From Natrarchaeobius chitinivorans (GTDB lineage Archaea > Halobacteriota > Halobacteria > Halobacteriales > Natrialbaceae): DNA of 64,000 nucleotides. The notes beneath the pieces were generated by a model. The model was not told the origin of the DNA and ran no database searches. It worked only from the letters and a program-made list of their open reading frames with translations. The position numbers were made by a program, and so were the translations under genes. Location: contig NZ_REGA01000001.1 of the NCBI RefSeq assembly GCF_003841505.1, forward strand, positions 1 through 64,000. The letters are read 5' to 3'. Positions 50,216 to 57,511 of this stretch are shown piece by piece (position 1 is the stretch's first letter; each line of letters starts with the position of its first letter).

Positions 50216-50656
50216 ATGAATGCGAACCTAATTCGAAACAAACTCGTGGGAGACGAACAGGAACGGGCAGTGTCACCGGTCATCGGTGTCATTCTCATGG
50301 TTGCTATCACGGTCATTCTCGCGGCCGTGATCGCGGCCTTCGTCCTCGACCTCGGTGGGAGCGTCGGGCAAGAAGCACAAGCGGGTGTGACGATCGATGT
50401 CGACGAAAGTGAAGAAGAAATACAGATCCAGATTACTTCGTTAGGAAATTCCGATCACGTCAACATAAGTGGCGCTACTGACGATGCTACTAATTCTTCG
50501 CTCAGTGACCCCGCCAGTCAAAATATGACGGTCGGTGACACCGCGACACTCACCAGTGCCAACCTTACTTCGACCAGCGGGACTGTGACCGCTGTTGCAG
50601 TCATCGAAGAAACGGAAACAGAAACACAAGTCGCAAGCGAGGACTTCGACTTTTAA
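50216..50656 (+). CDS. type IV pilin (PilA-like), 2
   Basis: 146 residues. The N-terminal 65 residues are almost identical to pilin 1, with the [20 protein letters not shown] helix. The variable domain (about 75-125) has [20 protein letters not shown]. It ends [14 protein letters not shown]. Several N-X-S/T sites (NSS, NMT, NLT) are candidates for N-glycosylation, which is common for haloarchaeal pilins. Has its own promoter and leader. Confidence 0.9.
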   Translation: MNANLIRNKLVGDEQERAVSPVIGVILMVAITVILAAVIAAFVLDLGGSVGQEAQAGVTIDVDESEEEIQIQITSLGNSDHVNISGATDDATNSSLSDPASQNMTVGDTATLTSANLTSTSGTVTAVAVIEETETETQVASEDFDF

Positions 50657-50689
50657 CTAACGTTTCCAGTTTTTGGGTTCACTTAGGCA

Positions 50690-50844
50690 TTATAGTAGCC
50701 ACTGAACGTGACTGCACACCGGATCGCACGAGGAGAGCGCGGTTCGGAGCGAGCGAAGCGAGCAAGAACCGCGGAACGGCGAGCGGGGGAACTACCCGTG
50801 AGCTGTGCGAACGGTGTGTACATTCGTTTCAGTGATTGTTATAG
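50690..50844. repeat. 86-bp-type palindromic element, copy P3, with ~70-bp internal insertion
   Basis: Ends TATAGTAGCCACTGAACG and CGTTTCAGTGATTGTTATAG belong to the P1/P2/P4 family. The centre is expanded by GC hairpin sequence (CGAGCGAAGCGAGC, flanked by GGTTC and GAACC arms). Lies 33 bp after the pilin 2 stop codon. Confidence 0.75.
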
Positions 50845-51081
50845 CGTTCAAACGGCGAGATTTTATTGATGAGATAGGACCTTTCTCGATCATCGCCGGA
50901 TTTTCAGTGGCTATAGCCAGGACCATACAGAGGATCACCAAGAAGGAGTGATAACTGTAGCTGCCAAAAAATTACAGGACGGAAGGGGTTCAGGATAGTG
51001 CTGTAACCGCTCTGGCGGGACTTGATTATCAAAAGTGAAACCGATATCGGACGGTTATTTTCCGAATGAAATATACTAACG

Positions 51082-51230
51082 ACTAGTTATATATACCTGC
51101 TATCCAGTGGTTGTCACCAGCACCAAACGACAGCAAGGAGGTTCCGGAGATTATGTTACCCCCAATCCCGGGCGCATCTTTATGTTCGCGCGCACAACCT
51201 TCGTGACTGTCAACGGGTGTGTGGTACACA
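51082..51230 (+). promoter_or_regulatory. pilin promoter and leader, copy 3 (diverged)
   Basis: TATA GTTATATATACC at 51086-51097. The hairpin becomes TGGT-TGTC-ACCA, keeping the stem though the sequence differs, followed by AGCACCAAACGACAGCAAGG and GTGTGGTACACA before the ATG. Confidence 0.5.
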
Positions 51231-51659
51231 ATGGACGGAACACAAATTCGAAACAAGCTGATCGGAAGCGAAGAGGAACGAGCGGTGTCACCTGTTATTG
51301 GTGTCATTCTTATGGTGGCAATCACTGTGATTCTGGCAGCAGTGATCGCTGCGTTCGTGCTCGACCTCGGTGGGAGCGTCGGACAGGAAGCACAGGCAGG
51401 AGTCACGATCGATGTGGACGAAACTGCGGGAGAGGTTCAGGTCGAAATAACGTCTCTGGGTAACGCTGATCACGTCAATCTCACAAGCACTGAGTGGGAG
51501 GATGATAGACCGGACAATGCCACAATCATGACTGTTGGCGACGCTGTCACCTACGAGGAAGGAGAAACCATCGAAGATAGTGGAACGATCTCGGCTGTTG
51601 CAGTGATCAACGAAACGGAAACTGAAACGCAAGTCAACAGCGAAGACTGGGACTTCTAA
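51231..51659 (+). CDS. type IV pilin (PilA-like), 3
   Basis: 142 residues from ATG 51231 ([20 protein letters not shown]). The prepilin helix [20 protein letters not shown] is conserved, and the variable acidic domain carries [20 protein letters not shown]. It ends QVNSEDWDF. The synonymous DNA is more diverged from pilins 1 and 2, indicating an older duplication. Followed 30 nt later by pilin 4 without a separate TATA box, so the two probably share a transcript. Confidence 0.9.
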   Translation: MDGTQIRNKLIGSEEERAVSPVIGVILMVAITVILAAVIAAFVLDLGGSVGQEAQAGVTIDVDETAGEVQVEITSLGNADHVNLTSTEWEDDRPDNATIMTVGDAVTYEEGETIEDSGTISAVAVINETETETQVNSEDWDF

Positions 51660-51689
51660 CTCCCTTTCTCACTCCGCCTTATTTGAACC

Positions 51690-52139
51690 ATGACCAGCCA
51701 CACGTTTTCAAACCACGGCCGTGCCGTCTCGCCAGTGGTCGGCGTCATCCTCGTCGTTGCGATCACCGTTATCCTCGCGGCCGTCGTCGCGGGGCTGGTC
51801 CTCGACATCGGCAGCGATATCGACGAGGAGGTCCAGGCCGGTGTCTCGATTACCGTCCAGCACGATCCGCAGTATCTCGAGGTCCAGGTGACGACGCTCG
51901 GAAACGCCGATCACATCAATATCACTGGCACTCCGTACGATCACGTCGTGAGCGGCGGACCGAACGATCTGGATGAAAACGACCTTCGAGAACTCGAGAC
52001 AGGCGACAGCGTCCGGATCGCAAAAGACGACCTCGAGTCCGATGGACGGGACGGAACGGTCGTCGCGGTCGGTGTGGCTGATGAGCAAGAGACACTGATC
52101 ACGAGCGAAGACTACGATTTCAGTTATAGTAACAACTGA
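51690..52139 (+). CDS. type IV pilin (PilA-like), 4, with repeat-encoded C-terminus
   Basis: 149 residues. [20 protein letters not shown] near 11-30 marks a pilin. The N-terminus before it is shorter and different from pilins 1-3, and the mature domain is only distantly related. Where the other three end in SED-aromatic-DF, this one continues SYSNN before its stop. Those last codons are the first 15 bases of the palindromic element P4 (AGTTATAGTAACAACTGA). The element thus supplies the C-terminus and stop codon. Confidence 0.88.
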   Translation: MTSHTFSNHGRAVSPVVGVILVVAITVILAAVVAGLVLDIGSDIDEEVQAGVSITVQHDPQYLEVQVTTLGNADHINITGTPYDHVVSGGPNDLDENDLRELETGDSVRIAKDDLESDGRDGTVVAVGVADEQETLITSEDYDFSYSNN

Positions 52140-52209
52140 AACGATGTACACACCGATCGCCGATCCGTCTGGCGATCGGGTGTGGGATGACGTTCAGTGG
52201 CTACTATAA
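52124..52209. repeat. 86-bp palindromic element, copy P4
   Basis: Starts TTATAGTAACAACTGAAAC and ends GTTCAGTGGCTACTATAA; inner arms CGATCGCC / GGCGATCG. It overlaps the pilin 4 reading frame by 16 bases and sets its stop codon. Confidence 0.85.
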
Positions 52210-52260
52210 TTTTACTTCCGCTGTGTTTTCTCGAGAGAAGTATTGGAGACGCTGCTATCG

Positions 52261-52467
52261 TCACTCGCTCACGACCGAGGTCCGATAGCGAAGACCGACA
52301 ACCGAGGTGTTGAATCGCTGGGTTGTTTCGGGGTCCACCTCGCCTCGAGCATCCTTGAGATGTCGGTTGTGTTCGATCAGGTTCTCTAACGCTGTATCGA
52401 TGACGACAGACATCGACGGGGCGTCGTACTGGTCGTCATCGACGACCTCGCTCGCGCGCTCGAACAA
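52261..52467 (-). pseudogene. truncated haloarchaeal regulator fragment
   Basis: About 68 codons reading ASEVVDDDQYDAPSMSVVID then LIEHNRHLKDARGEVDPETT and RYRTSVVSE at the stop. This looks like the C-terminal two thirds of a small haloarchaeal ribbon-helix-helix-like protein. No ATG precedes it; only a TTG near the break. Directly beyond the break, on the plus strand, a short frame ends with a membrane helix (YAFLMFGVVAAVLMLVLAGTV, 52480-52543). That is a second gene remnant, so two gene ends were joined here. Confidence 0.5.
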
Positions 52468-52550
52468 TCCCGCAAATTACGCGTTCCTGATGTTCGGCGT
52501 CGTCGCAGCCGTGCTGATGCTTGTCCTCGCGGGAACCGTATAGGAAACAC

Positions 52551-52721
52551 TCACCAGAAAATACCACCGCCGGCGTCTTTCGGATCACCGAAATTGTTGA
52601 GCGTCTCTGTCACGTACGCTATACTTGTGTCGCAGTGGTCTGCGATCTCCTCTTTACTTGCGTTCGGCCAGCGACGCGCCGCCTCGAGAATACACTCCTG
52701 TTTTTCAGTTAGATTTGGCAT
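52551..52721 (-). CDS. small helix-turn-helix protein (56 residues)
   Basis: Starts MPNLTEKQECILEAARRWPN at ATG 52721. A compact winged-helix/HTH: KQECILEAARRWPNASKEEI then ADHCDTSIAYVTETLNNFGD. Such tiny HTH proteins are common in haloarchaea and probably bind DNA as dimers. It lies between the pilin cluster and tRNA-Trp. A longer upstream frame has non-coding composition, so the short form is chosen. Confidence 0.7.
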   Translation of the reverse strand: MPNLTEKQECILEAARRWPNASKEEIADHCDTSIAYVTETLNNFGDPKDAGGGIFW

Positions 52722-53000
52722 GTCTTCTTGGTAATTTATTTGGTAATAGTATGTATTTTTCCCAAGAGTGTCATATGACCGTTCACAGGGTAGTTCCCTA
52801 CTACGCTGATTCGCCCAATGCTGCACTGACTGATCGTTTCGCCTATCTCCACCTTACCAATTCTTTGTGCAAGACCCGTGCTATGGATTCAGCACGGCTG
52901 CTGAAAACTAACGCCTACCAAGGGCTTCAATAGAGTCGAACCTGATAAAGAAGCCAGGAGATTACGGTTGCCTCGGCTGGTTACAAATCGGTCGTACTCT
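52722..53000. other. AT-rich gene-free stretch
   Basis: No supported gene. The first 40 bases (GGTAATTTATTTGGTAATAG) hold a direct repeat and probably the promoter of the small HTH gene. Beyond that nothing is recognised until the T-arm duplication at 53001. Confidence 0.4.
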
Positions 53001-53064
53001 AAGTGGGGTCAGAGGGATTTGAACCACGGTCGGAGCAAGCTCCTCTCTGGTTCAAATCCTCCTC
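53001..53064. repeat. partial tRNA-Trp 3' duplication with inverted copy
   Basis: AGTGGGGTCAGAGGGATTTG at 53001-53020 repeats the 3' end of the tRNA-Trp gene (53106-53126, one change). An inverted partner TGGTTCAAATCCTCCTC lies at 53048-53064. Between them is a GGAG-CAAG-CTCC hairpin. The same T-arm/hairpin/inverted T-arm plan exists at 30639-30706. Confidence 0.65.
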
Positions 53065-53106
53065 GTCCAATACTCGCGACTCACGGTATTGTTCGTCGCG
53101 AGGAAA

Positions 53107-53281
53107 TGGGGTCGGAGGGATTTGAACCCCCGATCGACTGATATCTCCGGTGCGCCTCGGAACTCCAGAGGGTCATCACACGGACACTGATCAGGTGTCC
53201 GATCAGTATATCAGTCTGGAGTGTCGTCCCGGGCGCGGTGCCTCTGGAGTCAGTCGCCATCCCTGACTTGGCCACGACCCC
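53107..53281 (-). tRNA. tRNA-Trp(CCA) with ~101-nt box C/D intron
   Basis: Acceptor GGGGTCG pairs CGACCCC, with discriminator A. The anticodon arm ACTGA-CTCCAGA-TCAGT is split after position 37 by an intron (about 53143-53243). The intron has a box C (GTGATGA) and box D-type CTGA elements, as in other haloarchaea where the pre-tRNA-Trp intron guides 2'-O-methylation of C34 and U39 in cis. The CCA end is not encoded. Confidence 0.92.
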
Positions 53282-53327
53282 GCGAGTGTGAGTTGGGTTA
53301 TGCTGCCTAAAGTGGTTTCGATTCGGG

Positions 53328-54233
53328 TCACAGCCACGGGACGCGTCCCTCGGTTTCGGTCGTGTCGTCGCCGGGGTACGGATCGGCCTCGTCGTCGTCC
53401 GCGGACTCGCTCGAGTCCGATTCCGAGTCGGTGAGTCCGCCATCGGGCAACGGACCCGTGCCGACGGCCGGGAAGAACGTCTCGTCGTCGTCCGACTCGT
53501 CGTCGCGATCGAACGAAAAGTCGAGCGCGAAGAGGGCGGCGACGACGAGGGCCGCGAGCGGGGCCTGCCCGAAGGCGAACCCGAGGAGCGAAAGCGGGAG
53601 GAGGCCGAGTGCGACCGCACTACCGAATCGGAAGCGGTCGATGTCCATGTACTCGCGGAGGTACGGCCCGCTCAGGGCGACCGCCAACGCGAAGCCGACG
53701 CCGATAGCTGCGGCAAGCGTCGCGTTCGCAACGAGTGCGGGGTCGTCCATGAGGACGAACGCGGCGCCGTTGAGATCGAGACTGGCGACCAGCCCCAGAC
53801 CGATGATGACGGCAGGGCTCGGGAGATACTCGCCGATGGTTGCGCTTGCGGTTTTGGCTGCGATGGCGAGGATGACCAGCGCCGCGAACCGATCGATGAT
53901 CGCGTCGTCGAGGACGCTTCCGATCGCCGGTGCGAGTGCCGCCTGGATGGCTGCCAGCAGGATCAACGGAATTCCGACGAGCAGGACGATCGTCGCCTGT
54001 TCCCGGGGCGTTCCGGACATCTCGGCGAGGATCACCGCGACGGTGGCGCTTCCGCCGAAGATCAACAGTCCGACCTGGATCGCTCCCAGCGGATCGTCTA
54101 GTGCCCCGGCGAGGATCAACGCCGGAAAGACGCCGTCGATCAACGGCAGCATCATGACCAGGGCTAACAGCTTCGTGTCGCCGCCGACGATCCGCTCTAG
54201 GCGGAGGGCGACCGGATGTTCAGAGGTGCTCAT
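53328..54233 (-). CDS. DUF5794-family membrane protein
   Basis: 301 residues. About eight membrane helices between residues 20 and 235 (for example LLALVMMLPLIDGVFPALIL near 22-41, and LVASLDLNGAAFVLMDD). A strongly acidic cytoplasmic tail (about 240-301) is rich in Asp, Glu and Ser and ends GRVPWL. This matches the haloarchaeal DUF5794 family, whose function is unknown. Confidence 0.75.
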   Translation of the reverse strand: MSTSEHPVALRLERIVGGDTKLLALVMMLPLIDGVFPALILAGALDDPLGAIQVGLLIFGGSATVAVILAEMSGTPREQATIVLLVGIPLILLAAIQAALAPAIGSVLDDAIIDRFAALVILAIAAKTASATIGEYLPSPAVIIGLGLVASLDLNGAAFVLMDDPALVANATLAAAIGVGFALAVALSGPYLREYMDIDRFRFGSAVALGLLPLSLLGFAFGQAPLAALVVAALFALDFSFDRDDESDDDETFFPAVGTGPLPDGGLTDSESDSSESADDDEADPYPGDDTTETEGRVPWL

Positions 54234-54741
54234 CGCTCACGGATGGTGGCCGTGACCCGAGGCCGTTGGGTGATGGAGTGGACGATAACGTACCGACTGG
54301 GAGAGCGGGTTCCAGTCCGTCCATTTACGGCCTCGCGCTGTGAGCATGAATGTCATATTCCCGAATTTGAAGAAGGAGGCGGAGTCGTCGCTCGTCCGGC
54401 CGCCGATTCGGGATGCGCTGGAACTCACAGCGTACATACCCAAACCCAGGCGGGGATGTTCAATAAACGTTGTGTGAGAGACGATTTCACGATCCAGTAG
54501 GATCTCGCCACGATCGTTCGAAATCGAGACGTAATGTACAGATCTGGGACTCGAATTTTGAGATCGGCAAGGGATTCACTCTACGGACGTCCGCCCCCGG
54601 AACTCCGACGATCGCTCGATATATCGTCGGTGACGTTACCGCCGGTCTCGAGCGAAAGACCTCTCGAGCGGCGGCGATCGTCATCTTCCTGGATCGGAAT
54701 CGGACGATTTAACCCGGTGAGTGCGCAACTGCACACTGCGT
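54234..54741. other. gene-free stretch before tRNA-Leu
   Basis: Open frames here have low-complexity or mixed translations without family signals. No repeats shared with other parts of the window were noticed. It presumably contains the promoter of tRNA-Leu near 54715-54740. Confidence 0.35.
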
Positions 54742-54824
54742 GCGAGGGTAGCCAAGCGGTCAACGGCGGCGGACTCAAGATCCGCTCTCGTAGGAGTTCG
54801 TGGGTTCGATTCCCTCCCCTCGCA
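54742..54824 (+). tRNA. tRNA-Leu(CAA)
   Basis: 83-nt class II tRNA. Acceptor GCGAGGG pairs CCCTCGC, with discriminator A. The anticodon arm GCGGA-CTCAAGA-TCCGC gives anticodon CAA. The variable arm has CTC-GTAG-GAG. The T-arm GTGGG-TTCGATT-CCCTC has a T-T mismatch at its second pair, which is odd and shared by the partial copies downstream. No CCA encoded, no intron. Confidence 0.92.
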
Positions 54825-55260
54825 TTGCAGCGAGGCACATACCGTGCCGAGCGAAAATGCAGAAGGTCCTACGCGGGATCTTCCCTCGCAAAGATTCTCC
54901 AGGTCCACTCAAAGAACACCGACAGACGATCGTCTACAGATCGGAGGGCAAGATCCGCTCTCGGAGGATCTTCGCGAACGGAGTGAGCGAAGGCAAGGAA
55001 GTCGCAGCGTGCGAACGAAGTGAGCACGACCGTCTTCCCGTGGTTCGTGGGTTCGATTCCCTCCCCTCGCATTGCAGCGAGGCACATATCGTGCCGAGTA
55101 AAAATGCACGGAGGGATAGAATGACGCCGAGGTTCTGCGCTTCGCGCAGGTTCTCGGAGGTGGTTCGATTCCCTCCCCTCGCATTGCAGCGAGGCACACA
55201 CCGTGCCGAGCGAAAATGCAGAAGGTCCTACGCGGGATCTTCCCTCGCAACGATTCTCCG
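54800..55260 (+). repeat. three copies of the tRNA-Leu 3' end and flank (att-like array)
   Basis: A ~60-bp block starting GGTTCGATTCCCTCCCCTCG and continuing through GCAGCGAGGCACA and GTGCCGAG to AAAATGCA occurs at 54800-54861 (real tRNA end), 55047-55108 and 55161-55220. Copy 3 shares a further ~40 bp with copy 1 (GAAGGTCCTACGCGGGATCT). Between copies 1 and 2 a second, partial anticodon/variable region (AAGATCCGCTCTCG) also recurs. No integrase gene is present. Open frames in the array are artefacts. Confidence 0.8.
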
Positions 55261-55370
55261 CAGCTCACCTCGAGAAGCCACGGCTCTCGCCAGTCGAGTT
55301 CGGTGGGGGTCGAGACAACGTCGGTCGGGGATTCCGACAGCTTTTCACCCCGGAAACCGGACGAAGATCA

Positions 55371-56219
55371 ATGAGCGAACACGAGTCGACAGAACGGCGA
55401 GCGGACGTCGCCGTTCGAGCGGCCCAGGCCGGTGCGGAGATCGCGGCTGATTCGTTTCGGAGCGATCTCGACGTCGAACTGAAAGACGGCAAGACGGACG
55501 TCGTTACCCAGGCCGACAAGGACGCCCAGGAGGCGGTCATCGACGGTATCCGCGAGACGTTTCCGACGGATCCGATCGTCGGAGAGGAAAACGACGCGCG
55601 CAAACGGGTACCCGACGACGGACCCGCCTGGATCGTCGATCCGATCGACGGGACGAACAACTACGTCCGCGGAAATCGCGCGTTCGGAACCGCGGTGGCG
55701 GCCGTCGTCGACGGCGAGCCGGTCGCCGCTGGTACGGTCTGTCCGGCACTCTCCGATACCTATCGGTTCGGCCCGGAGGGCGCGTTTCTGAACGGCGACC
55801 CGCTCTCGGTCAGTGACCGAACCGATCCCGAGGCGGCGACCGTCTGTCCGACGTTCTGGTGGGGGTTCGACGAACGGGATCAGTACGCTGCTATGACTCG
55901 AGCGCTCGTCACTCGCTTCGGCGATATGCGCCGGTACGGCTGTGCGCAGCTCGTGCTCGCGATGGTGGCTTCGGGTGCGCTCGACGGCGTCGTGACCAAC
56001 CTTCGAGCGAACCCGTGGGATACGGTTGGCGGGGTCGGTTTGATCCGTGAGGCGGGCGGCCTCGTCACGGATCTCGAGGGGGAGCGCTGGCGACACGACA
56101 GCGTCGGCCTGGTCGCCTCGAACGGCGGTATTCACGACGAGTTGCTCGAGGCTGCCCGGAGTATCGATAGCCGGGTGGAATCGGGACGGTCCGAGAACGA
56201 CGGAAACCGGAAACGGTAA
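55371..56219 (+). CDS. inositol monophosphatase family protein
   Basis: A 282-residue Mg-dependent, Li-sensitive-type phosphatase. GEEND near 64-68 and [12 protein letters not shown] near 86-97 hold the metal ligands, and [20 protein letters not shown] near 206-225 is the second signature. In archaea this family includes inositol-1-phosphatase and fructose-1,6-bisphosphatase; the sequence does not decide between them. Starts 150 bp after the tRNA-Leu repeat array and is followed 25 nt later by the DUF63 gene. Confidence 0.88.
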   Translation: MSEHESTERRADVAVRAAQAGAEIAADSFRSDLDVELKDGKTDVVTQADKDAQEAVIDGIRETFPTDPIVGEENDARKRVPDDGPAWIVDPIDGTNNYVRGNRAFGTAVAAVVDGEPVAAGTVCPALSDTYRFGPEGAFLNGDPLSVSDRTDPEAATVCPTFWWGFDERDQYAAMTRALVTRFGDMRRYGCAQLVLAMVASGALDGVVTNLRANPWDTVGGVGLIREAGGLVTDLEGERWRHDSVGLVASNGGIHDELLEAARSIDSRVESGRSENDGNRKR

Positions 56220-56244
56220 GCGCCCACCACGACGGATATCGATT

Positions 56245-57372
56245 ATGAACGAGTTCATCGAGCGACACGGTCCGATGCGGGTCTGGGCCGCCGTCGTCGC
56301 TCTCCTTGCTGGGGTCGTGACACTCGCCGCCGCCGTATTTCCAGAGCGGGTGTACGTCGACCTCATCTGGCAGTACTACTGGGGACCGGTCGTCGCGGAC
56401 GCACACGGCTGGGGCTGTGTCGCCTGGGCAGGTGGTGAACAGGTACCCTGCAACGAAGCGGGCGCGGACGCCGGGCCGACGGCGTCTCCGGGCTACACGT
56501 TCGTCTCCTACGCCGGGTACATCCCGACGCTTATCCTGTTTCTGACCGGAATCGTCCTGCTCGTCAGACGATTGAACATCGACCGCTACCGTGCGGGGTT
56601 CTACGCGCTGTTCCCGTTCATGCTCTTCGGCGGGGCGCTGCGCGTCGTCGAGGACGCCAACGTCGCTGCGTTCCGTGACACCGGGGAACTCGCCATCGAG
56701 TTGCCGTGGTCGGGCTTTCTCATCAGTCCGCTGATCTACTTCACCGTCTTCCTCGTCACGCTCGTCGCGGTCGTCGCGTCGGTCTGGCTCGAGCGAAACG
56801 ATCACGTGTCGGGCTATGAGTACCCGCTGGCGGCGATCGGAACGGGGCTGCTCGCGGTGACGGTCGGCTACCTCGGGTTCGTCGCGGCGACGGAGCCGTA
56901 CGCGACGTTCTATCCGTGGCTTCTGTTGACGACGCTCGTCGGAGCGACTGTGGCAACGGCAATCACGTGGTACGGGATCGAGTGGCTCGCACCGGACATC
57001 AATCGCGGAACCAGATACATGGGTGTCGTCGTCATCTGGGCGCACGCGGTCGACGGCGTCGCGAACGTGATCGGCCTCGACTGGGCGGTCGCGTTCGGCC
57101 ACAGCCAGAACCTGATCCCGAAACACCCCGTCAACGAGGCGATCGTCAACGTGACGGGGTCGATGCTTCCGGCGAGCGTCGTCGACGTTACCGGGCAGGC
57201 CTGGCCGTTCCTGATCGTCAAACTCGTTGCCGCCGTCGTCGTCATCTGGATCTTCAACGAGGAAGTGTTCGAGGAGAGCCCCCGGTACGCGATCTTGTTG
57301 ATGATCACCGTCGTCGCCGTCGGACTCGGCCCCGGGACTCGAGACATGTTGCGGGCGACGTTCGGCGTATAG
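56245..57372 (+). CDS. DUF63 family membrane protein
   Basis: 375 residues. Around nine membrane helices. DUF63 landmarks are YFWGP-like [12 protein letters not shown] near 44-55, [12 protein letters not shown] near 132-143, and [20 protein letters not shown] near 263-282, with conserved His/Asp residues inside membrane segments. Function unknown in the literature I know. Follows the inositol-phosphatase gene closely, likely one operon. A ~35-residue Cys-containing extracellular loop ([15 protein letters not shown]) is notable. Confidence 0.85.
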   Translation: MNEFIERHGPMRVWAAVVALLAGVVTLAAAVFPERVYVDLIWQYYWGPVVADAHGWGCVAWAGGEQVPCNEAGADAGPTASPGYTFVSYAGYIPTLILFLTGIVLLVRRLNIDRYRAGFYALFPFMLFGGALRVVEDANVAAFRDTGELAIELPWSGFLISPLIYFTVFLVTLVAVVASVWLERNDHVSGYEYPLAAIGTGLLAVTVGYLGFVAATEPYATFYPWLLLTTLVGATVATAITWYGIEWLAPDINRGTRYMGVVVIWAHAVDGVANVIGLDWAVAFGHSQNLIPKHPVNEAIVNVTGSMLPASVVDVTGQAWPFLIVKLVAAVVVIWIFNEEVFEESPRYAILLMITVVAVGLGPGTRDMLRATFGV

Positions 57373-57511
57373 CAGTAACAGGAACGTTCCGCGAACAAAT
57401 AGTTTAAGAGGAGTCTCCGACGTGGGTTACTGTATCAGCAACGAGAAGCAGACTGTGAAGGAAAAATGATATCCCATCTATGTTCGGTTTTGGTAAAAGC
57501 GGGGCACAAAT

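Noticed and set aside
54534-55268. Several overlapping open frames in the tRNA-Leu region on both strands
   Set aside because: They run through a tRNA and its repeated 3' ends; their similar translations come from repeated DNA, not protein conservation.
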